Below are positions 56,830-64,000 of a stretch of 64,000 bases of DNA, piece by piece. Source of the stretch: Nipponacmea schrenckii (taxonomy: Eukaryota; Mollusca; Gastropoda; Lottiidae). Position 1 is the stretch's first letter. Each line of letters begins with the position of its first letter. A program made the translations under genes and the position numbers. The notes beneath the pieces were generated by a model. It was not told the DNA's origin. It saw nothing but the letters and a program-made list of their open reading frames with translations, and searched no databases. Location of the stretch: NCBI GenBank assembly GCA_030562195.1, contig CM060199.1, positions 30,896,338 to 30,960,337 on the forward strand. The letters are read 5' to 3'.

Positions 56830-57561
56830 AGAAATAGACTTGCAAGAAAATGAATGTAATCAATCAAGGGAATGCCCTATTGAAAATCAAACCAATTGAA
56901 AAACTATTAACTATGAGTTAATGGAGTGGTTTTTGAATTATTAAAGGACACGAGAGAGGGCTGGTTTCTTGGTGGATTTTGACGAAACTTGCTGTGTGTT
57001 TTTGTAAATATCCAAGGATGCACTCTCATAAAAAATTAAATCAATCGAAAAATATTTGTTATGAGTTATTGCCCTTGTTCTTGAAAACGCGTTTGCTTTA
57101 CTCTAGAATTCTAAGTTGATACGATAGAAAGCTGGATGAAATTTGGTTGTAATCAATCAAGAATAGACCCTATTATAAATCAACCAATCTAAAATTGATA
57201 ACTATGAGTTATTGCCCTTGTTTTTTAATTCTTTGTGGATACGAGTGTATTGTATGGATTTTGATGAAGCATGGTGTGCGTGTCCCTTATCATCCAAGGA
57301 TAAACTGAATTAAAAATCAATAAAAATATCTTATTTACAGATACTCTTGTCAACCTTCCGGACAAATTGGCTGCCATTATAAATGTGGGCGTATTACGAT
57401 GGCCATCGCTATTTTTGAGTTATTGCTCTTGACTGAGTCAAAACTTGTAACAATTGGCTTGTAAACACGATAGAGACAACTGTTTTCATCGCATTTGATA
57501 AAATTTGGTGTAATCATTTATATTGATGAGATGTTCGATATTGACGATTTTTCGATGAACG
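56830..57561 (-). repeat. nested tandem-repeat elements with CGATGGCCATCG end
   Basis: Units with CCTATTGAAAATCAAACCAA, TATGAGTTATTGCCCTTGTT and TTTTGACGAAACTTGCTG run to a terminus AAATGTGGGCGTATTACGATGGCCATCGCTAT at 57382-57413. Repeat text of the same kind continues to about 57560, so this terminus lies inside a larger repeat block. Confidence 0.6.
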
Positions 57562-58626
57562 GTTTTTATACGCCCACAATACGCAACAACCTTTTTATTT
57601 TATTTTGTAGGTCATCATCATAATGAAGATAATCCCTATTTATTTTTGTAATGATCTGATAATTTTTCACCGAAATATTGTGTCTGACTTAAAGTTCTCT
57701 TTAATATAGACATGAACTAAATGTGAATGGACATCAAACAATGATCTGTCAAAGCTACTGGTGGGCGTATGACACCTTGCTTCGAAAGGCTATCTTTTAC
57801 TTATTTATTACCTGAATTTGTGAAATGTCAAACCAACTAACGGCGATAACAGTGTCATTAATAAGGTCTAATTTCTATCTATCTATCTTCCAACCAGGTT
57901 AGGATCAAGTTAAGTTAAGTTTTTATATGCCCACAATACGCAACAACCTTTTTATTTTTTATTTTTGTAGGTCATCATCATAATGAAGATAATTCCTATT
58001 TATTTTTGTAATGATCTGATAATTTTTCACCGAAATATTGTGTCTGACTTAAAGTTCTCTTTAATATAGACATGAACTAAATGTGAATGGACATCAAACA
58101 ATGATTTGTCAAAGCTACTGGTGGGCGTATGACACCTTGCTTCGAAAGGCTATCTTTTACTTATTTATTACCTGAATTTGTGAAATGTCAAACCAACTAA
58201 CGGCGATAACAGTGTCATTAACAAGGTCTAATTTCTATCTATCTATCTTCCAACCAGGTTAGGATCAAGTTAAGTTAAGTTTTTATATGCCCACAATACG
58301 CAACAACCTTTTTATTTTTGTAGGTCATCATCATAATGAAGATAATCCCTATTTATTTTTGTAATGATCTGATAATCTTTCACCGAAATATTGTGTCTGA
58401 CTTCAAGTTCTCTTTAATATAGACATGAACTAAATGTGAATGGACATCAAACAATGATTTGTCAAAGCTACTGGTGGGCGTATGACACCTTGCTTCGAAA
58501 TGCTATCTTTTACTTATTTATTACCTGAATTTGTGAAATGTCAAACCAACTAACGACGATAACAGTGTCATTAATAAGGTCTAATTTCTAATTATTTCCA
58601 ACCAGGTTAGGATCAAGTTAAGTTAC
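57562..58626 (+). repeat. three-unit tandem array, period about 357-360 bp
   Basis: Units start GTTTTTATACGCCCACAAT or GTTTTTATATGCCCACAAT at 57562, 57919 and 58279 (357, 360 and ~347 bp) and are nearly identical. Each contains a hairpin-end motif at its left and, ~215 bp later, GGTGGGCGTATGACACCTTG plus GCTATCTT, the mirror of the element start AAGATAGC…ATACGCCCAC. Then ~140 bp of other sequence ends in AGGATCAAGTTAAGTTA. So a short complete element together with its flank was tandemly duplicated, and recently. Confidence 0.85.
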
Positions 58627-59203
58627 TCGGTTACTAAATTAATTTGCAATTAAATCTGTAGCACGCTGAAAACAAGCTTACGACTTTTTAATGGTGACAA
58701 TTACTTTAAACAATAGTTTATATTGTCTGTTGTTTGTTTGACAATTTCACTAATTTAGAATATAAATAAGGTAAATAGAGAAACTCGAGTCAATCATTTA
58801 CGCGTTCATAAAGAATATTCATAATAACATTAAAGGTATGTTTCCTGTTAATTGCTTGAATATTTAAAGGGAATTTAAACCGGTTTTCTGACAACGAAAT
58901 AAGCTATTATCACATTAGGAAAGTGAAAGTGACAGTCACCAATCACTTTGTTTTAGTAGAATGGTAGGAAACACAGATTTCGGATTGATAATTGGAATAG
59001 TGAATATACAGCCGATACACATAATTTAGAAAACCTCTTTACAATCCCTTTCATAACTTTGCATTACAAACTAATATTTTACTTATGAAATATGCCTTGC
59101 TTAATTTTCTGAACCCTATTAATGCTAATGATAAAGGACAACGCAATTAAGTGAACGATGTGAAAAAACTTTCGTAAAAGACTGGATGCCTGTCAGGGAA
59201 TCT
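58627..59203. other. intergenic region
   Basis: AT-rich, nothing recognised. Confidence 0.4.
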
Positions 59204-59323
59204 TTAATATCTTCTACCTGTGGCACATGGGGTGTCTTTTTCTTTCCCATACGAACAACCAGATAATTTGTCCATGAGAGCCTTCAGACCAGAATAGTCC
59301 GAAAGTTTTCTAAAATTTTCCAT
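59204..59323 (-). CDS. small frame or first exon downstream of a TATA box
   Basis: The minus-strand ATG at 59323 opens a 39-residue frame (MENFRKLSDYSGLKALMDKL…, then CSYGKEKDTPC). A GT donor inside its end (GCCACAG then GTAGAAG) could make it a phase-1 first exon. TATATATA lies 40 bp upstream. There is no signal peptide. The helix-like start followed by two cysteines ten residues apart is not a family I recognise. Upstream minus-strand open text at 60048-59830 may or may not belong to a neighbouring gene. Confidence 0.3.
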   Translation of the reverse strand: MENFRKLSDYSGLKALMDKLSGCSYGKEKDTPCATGRRY

Positions 59324-59362
59324 AATGGAAGTGTCGATAGCGTTTATGTGTCTTCTCTACAC

Positions 59363-59370
59363 TATATATA
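59363..59370 (-). promoter_or_regulatory. possible TATA box for the 59323 frame
   Basis: TATATATA (read on either strand), 40 bp before the ATG at 59323. Weak on its own in AT-rich DNA. Confidence 0.3.
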
Positions 59371-60730
59371 GGGAGAGACAAGCGGGTTTCTGTGTTGTGC
59401 ACAACCAGCTGCTTCACTAAGAGGGAGTGACCAAATTAGGATCTGTAATATGTGCATAGGCTGTAAGGGTTTTGGTTTATTTTCTTTTCGACGACCCAGC
59501 AGCATAACTATGAGGGGGAACCTTCTGATGGTATTAACTTGACCTATACTAATTTCACACTTTACACTAATATTGGCATTCAGCTAGTATACGCTCTTCA
59601 GATTTTCACAGTATAGTTTAATATAGATAATAAAGACAAATACAATTACATTATGGATGGGTATGACTAATAATTTTAATATTTACGACGATCGGACCTC
59701 GTATCACAATAGTCAAAACCTAGATCAATCTCTCTGTTGCTGAGTTAGAAATTCAAATAACACCGGATCACATTTACAAACTTGGGTCAAATTGATCGTG
59801 GTTGTTAGATTTAAAATGTTTAAAGGCTTTCAAACAGGGGAAACCGTACTATCTGTCAGTCGACGGCCTTGATAACTCGATTTCACTTCAGTAAATGTAT
59901 GTGTTTCCCTGAAGATATTTTCAGGCGAAAAGAAGTATAAATCGTCGAGGCAACTGATTCCATAATCTTTTGAAAATAATTCAAATTTCATCATCACAAT
60001 CGGATAATATAATGTTGCTCCTACCGTGTTTAAAAGACAATTTTGCAACTATTGACATGGGCGACGGCCATGTACATGCTTAACATGTCAGACTAAACTT
60101 TGCTGCACAGTGATGTTTTTTCTTTAAGGATTGAGTTGCGGGATCTATCTCACATTGCCCAAGTTTTTAAGGAAATGTGTCCATACAACCCACTTTGTCT
60201 TCAGGGAAATAAAAAAAAAAATCTGTGCTTGAATTGATGAATACAAATAATTGACTGGTCGTTAAATTGATGCGAAAATAAAGCTGCACTTCGTAAACGA
60301 CATGGATTGACAATGACTTCTAAGAGTTGGTGCAATGGCAGTACATGAACTTTGCATAGAATCTGTAACTTCATATTTATATGGTTTTGTGTCACTTTAA
60401 GAGAATAATTTCTAATAATATATACTATTTGCCTTCCCATAACATACACAGCAGTCGTCCTTTAATGAAATAATTACTAATGTATGTATTGGCAATGTTG
60501 TTAATAGGATTAAAAACAAAGTAAACTAGATCCATTATTTTATGCTTTTATTTAGTATTGTCATATTAAATGAAAAGAGAGTAACGCCTCTCAGTTCATA
60601 GTAAAATGGAAATTCTCTTTCAAATCACCGTCAATAATTAATTCATCAGGTTTTACGGAATACAGTGTATCTCGCGATCTGTAATCCAAGACATAAAAAC
60701 TCCACCACGCTTTCTGTCCTCTCTTTTCAT

Positions 60731-60738
60731 TATAAAAG
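60731..60738 (+). promoter_or_regulatory. TATA box of the secreted-protein gene at 60792
   Basis: TATAAAAG, 54 bp upstream of the ATG. The predicted start site near 60762 gives a leader of about 30 nt. The same TATA-to-ATG geometry is seen at the sushi gene (55 bp) and the IL-17-like gene (53 bp). Confidence 0.6.
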
Positions 60739-60791
60739 TTGTCCGAGTTAAGATTGGAAACGGATTGACTTCGCAGCTTTGAACCGACACA

Positions 60792-60896
60792 ATGTGGATT
60801 TATCTTGCAACAGCTTCTTTGTTTCTTTTATGTAGAGTTTGTGCAATAAACGGTGCTGCCATATATAATGCCGGTTCCATAGATCAGAATTTTCAG
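60792..60896 (+). CDS. first exon of a secreted-protein gene (partial)
   Basis: An ATG opens 35 codons ending at a GT donor (TTTTCAG then GTAACC), phase 0. Residues 1-18 are a clear signal peptide (MWIYLATASLFLLCRVCA), and the mature part starts INGAAIYNAGSIDQ. The TATA box upstream supports it as a true first exon. No downstream exon could be assigned before the window end, so the product is unknown. Confidence 0.55.
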
Positions 60897-63800
60897 GTAA
60901 CCTTTTTCATAATTTTGTTTTGTTTGAATAGTTTAAGGTAACAGAATTGCACGTTCAAAGTTCTGCCGGTAATTTTGTTAGTAGTTAGGTTGTATTAGGT
61001 GACCAATCTGTGGTTTTAGTCGAACTTACAAAGAAACCTATTGACCAATTCGCTTTGGTATTTTTTTACAAAAGTTGTTGTGTTTCACTAAACGCCTTTT
61101 ACCCTCTTTCACTCTTCTATACTTTATTTTTATTTTTTTTTATTGGAATATAAGCTTCAAATAAGTTATGACAGTACCTAATTGATGCTTGATCAAATTA
61201 TCGACATGTATGGAGTACGTAATTGATATCATTTGAAATTACAGAGGATTTTTTTTCAGCAATGTTTTAGACATATTTTGATTTTATGTATCGAATAAAA
61301 GTCTGAAAATTCGCATACAAAAATCAGTAAAGTCATGACATCGTTCAAATACAAGCAATGATTTATTGGACAGTTTAATATCTGTAAATTCCCAGTTATA
61401 TGTAAATATCGACCCTAGGAACATATTCTCTGAATTTTGGGCTCAAAATTGACAGTGAATTATTGCAAATGCTGTATTATTTGACGCGATTAGGTTCGCC
61501 ATACGACCAAAATTACCTTAATCTCCTGAACAAGAAATAAGCTAAGCTTATGAGTACACAATTCATCGCCGAGCTAAATTGAGCCTTCAAATCAACGTGT
61601 GTCCAGATTTACGGAATTATCCTTTTTCGGAGTTGAAAATGACGACTCGTTTATTTTTAAATACAAGATACAAAAAGGACATATAGAGATCCGTTTGAGG
61701 TATTATTAAACGAATTATTCGATTTCCATGCTTTTCTAGTACTTCTAGAGACATACATTATATTTACATATATATAAGACCAAAATCTATCCCAAGATTG
61801 CGAACCTTTCCCTTGAAGTAAATATATTAAATGTCTGAAGCTTACGAACTTTTTTTGGTTACTTTATCATATTGTTGAAATATATTGAATGATTCCTTCT
61901 AATGCATATATATTTTCTGGAAAGAAGTTTTAGAGCCAATCTGAGAATTATCTAATCAGAATGGTAGTATTATCAGGAGCGGTGAATTTCGTGCAAGCGC
62001 CAGTATTTTAATCATAGAAACTTTTTCCTTTTAAATAATATTTTTGTCTTAAAGCACGTAAGCTTGGAATTTGTTTAGAATGTCAATGAAACATTTTTCT
62101 TCTTAAATGCTAAATCTATGTGGAATGAAGTTCAATGCAAAACCATTCTTTGGGTATATTGTCTGAACTATTTATAACTATTCTGTATTTCCATTCCCAA
62201 TTCATTCAACTGTTTGTCAATTTATTTCCGTCTTCATTAACCCATAAGGTGCAGAAGAGTAGGGTGTAAAACTCCATTTATTTCATTTCATTTGTCAATT
62301 TATTGATATCGTTGATAAGTATTAAACAATAACCTTCTGATTGGTATTTTTAAATGGCAAGGTATAACCCCGTACACTAGAATATATATAAACCGGATTA
62401 ATTTCTTTATCCTTCTTTGACTTTAATAAAGTCTGAGTACCAGGAAGGGCCGTAACCTACTTCATAAAGTGCAGAATGTGAGTCTAGGTGAATTTTACCA
62501 TTGACTATTTAAAGATAAAATATTGATCATTGTTCATGTCTTCATTCATTAAACACTTGTAGAATTTAATGATATGAAAAAATGCGACACCTATCGCGGA
62601 TCGCATTAATTTGTACTCGCATTCTAGTCTCTTTACCCCGAGTCGCATTAATTTGTTGACGCATTAATTTCTTACAGTACATAGAAATCCTGGGTCCGGC
62701 ATAGTTCATCGCGTCAGTGTTTAGTTGACATGCGCTGCTTGTTGGTATCGAGACAAATTCCGAGGTAACATATGCTGCAGACTGTGCACATTGAAGCTGC
62801 TACCACTATACTAGCAAAACGTCCTCAATATTCTAATCTTGGGAATAGAATATAATGTAGGATACAAAAACTCAATTTTCCGGTGAAATAAAATGAACTT
62901 CCTTAATCGTTAGTTTAGTATTTGTAAATAAAATATGGTTAATCGGACAAAGAGTCAAATAATCTCAAGAGAATTAGAACAGTAAATAACTAAAAAATAT
63001 AGCAGTGCCAATAAAAAATTCTATGAAAGCTTTTAAGCTGCTTTAACTTCCAAGTAGAATTGTTTAGAAGTAGAAAATCGTCTTGAAAATCTAAACGGAA
63101 GGCCTACAAACTCGCGAACTTCTCAATTTATCACGATTTAGATTAAGTATGTCCATACAGTTTGGCCTCTTCACTTTTCCACTTTTATAAAGCAATGGGA
63201 AGATGTGGAGAGGTTTTTATATTCGCTAGAACTTCCTTCACATTAAGTAATCTAGCATTTTCTCTGATTCACCATTGGGATCATTTTAGGAGTATATTTC
63301 ATCAGATATACAGTCAAAAGATGTCTTAAGCATTGAGCTACATTGTGTTCATAAGCTCCATCAGGAAAAAATACCATCCTCATGTCTTTATCTTATTTAA
63401 TTTTATCAGTCATCTTGGGTTTTTCAACAATATCAGCTTCCAATTTCCTTCAATGTGATGTCGCATTAGTCACTGGTTGATGTCGAGCATTTCCTAGTAG
63501 GAAAAAGCATTCAATACCACTAATTCGTATTATTCTGCGGGGACCTCGTAAGCAACCGAGTTTTGAAAACGGTACTCAGTATTCTGAACTCTATAATATA
63601 CACAATAACTGGCAAATGAAACAGTATGTAAGGTCATAACTAGCTTTTTGATTATTATTATTCAACATTATGACATCCCTGCGGACAAGAAGTTAAAATT
63701 ACCGATCCACATACAACGTCTGGAGAGAAAATAAACTGCGTAAGGGGATTGTCTGCACACTACGTGTTTCGTGATAATTACATGATATCCTTTGCGGCTG

Positions 63801-64000
63801 ATAAAACCATTCAGGTAGACTAGATTTGGAGTAAAGAGTGTCTCGGCATTCACCAAACATCCATTAACAATATGCATCCACCCTGAAATTGCGCTAATGG
63901 AAGTATCCGGAAGTGACAAGAAATATGTGTCTCGATATATGAAGACGTCGATTAAAACTGTGGCGCTTTTCAAACGTCGTAATTACAAAAGTATTTAACA
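60897..64000. other. presumed intron and downstream sequence, no exon assigned
   Basis: Mostly AT-rich. The best open text is at 63668-63973 on the minus strand (~100 codons) and, overlapping it, a plus-strand stretch (CGQEVKITDPHTTSGEKIN…) that ends at a possible GT donor near 63813 but lacks a good acceptor. Neither is convincing. Short repeats of TCGCATTAATTTGT occur at 62600-62670. Confidence 0.3.

Noticed and set aside
60264..60449. Minus-strand open text in two frames
   Set aside because: Two overlapping frames look equally protein-like, with no domain or consistent splice sites; neither can be chosen.
63668..63973. 101-codon minus-strand frame and overlapping plus-strand stretch that might continue the gene at 60792
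   Set aside because: The plus-strand stretch is preceded by a stop without a usable acceptor; the minus frame has no recognisable domain. Left unassigned.

Overview
This window looks like nuclear DNA from a protostome invertebrate, most likely a mollusc and probably a bivalve. It is strongly AT-rich, genes are broken into short exons by GT-AG introns, and most of the sequence is dispersed repeat. The molluscan assignment is inference. It rests on the repeat families (AAGGGCAATAACTC motifs, ATACGCCCAC termini, GGACGGACC tracts), on a two-DNA-binding-domain nuclear receptor, a receptor type known from protostomes, and on secreted sushi and IL-17-like proteins. There are no bacterial operons, CRISPR arrays or rRNA genes, and I recognised no tRNA.

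Four multi-exon genes could be rebuilt with every exon phase agreeing. (1) 9439-15488 (+) encodes a 384-residue secreted protein with a signal peptide, four sushi (CCP) domains on separate exons and a cysteine-rich PAN/apple-like C-terminus. (2) 17472-19074 (-) encodes a 236-residue secreted proprotein with a Lys-Arg site and a C-terminal cystine-knot region that looks IL-17-like. (3) 25735-30961 (+) encodes a 511-residue nuclear receptor with two consecutive DNA-binding domains and no recognisable ligand-binding domain. (4) 31641-36391 (-) encodes a 322-residue membrane-anchored short-chain dehydrogenase of the retinol/17-beta-hydroxysteroid dehydrogenase (SDR9C) type. Genes 3 and 4 converge, with stop codons 679 bp apart. 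A fifth gene begins at 60792 (+) with a TATA box and a signal-peptide exon, but I could not follow it downstream.

Mobile DNA fills much of the rest. 664-5222 holds a TIR element built from GTTTAAAC-centred palindromes, a TTAA-flanked element between two copies of a 258-bp duplication, a 195-bp minisatellite and a TA-flanked MITE. Further clear elements are TTAA-flanked MITEs (6524-6995 and 41924-42440), a hAT-like element with perfect 8-bp target duplications (7804-8374), a TA-flanked CAGTA MITE (50614-51047), and several long elements carrying ~150-165-bp tandem repeats between ATACGCCCAC termini (16813-17086, 22502-24127, 27676-28898, 31991-34497). Two degenerate copies of one transposon-like coding sequence lie at 41660-42870 (-) and 55260-55986 (+), and a three-unit ~357-bp array lies at 57562-58626. 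Regions 42871-50613, 51836-55259 and 60897-64000 are mainly unassigned AT-rich sequence.

The strongest candidates for undescribed biology are the double-DBD receptor lacking an LBD, its origin by duplication of a phase-symmetric exon pair, the palindrome-array element 36 bp upstream of its last exon, and a five-copy minisatellite that repeats the first 5' splice site of the sushi gene. All family names come from reading motifs; no database search was possible.
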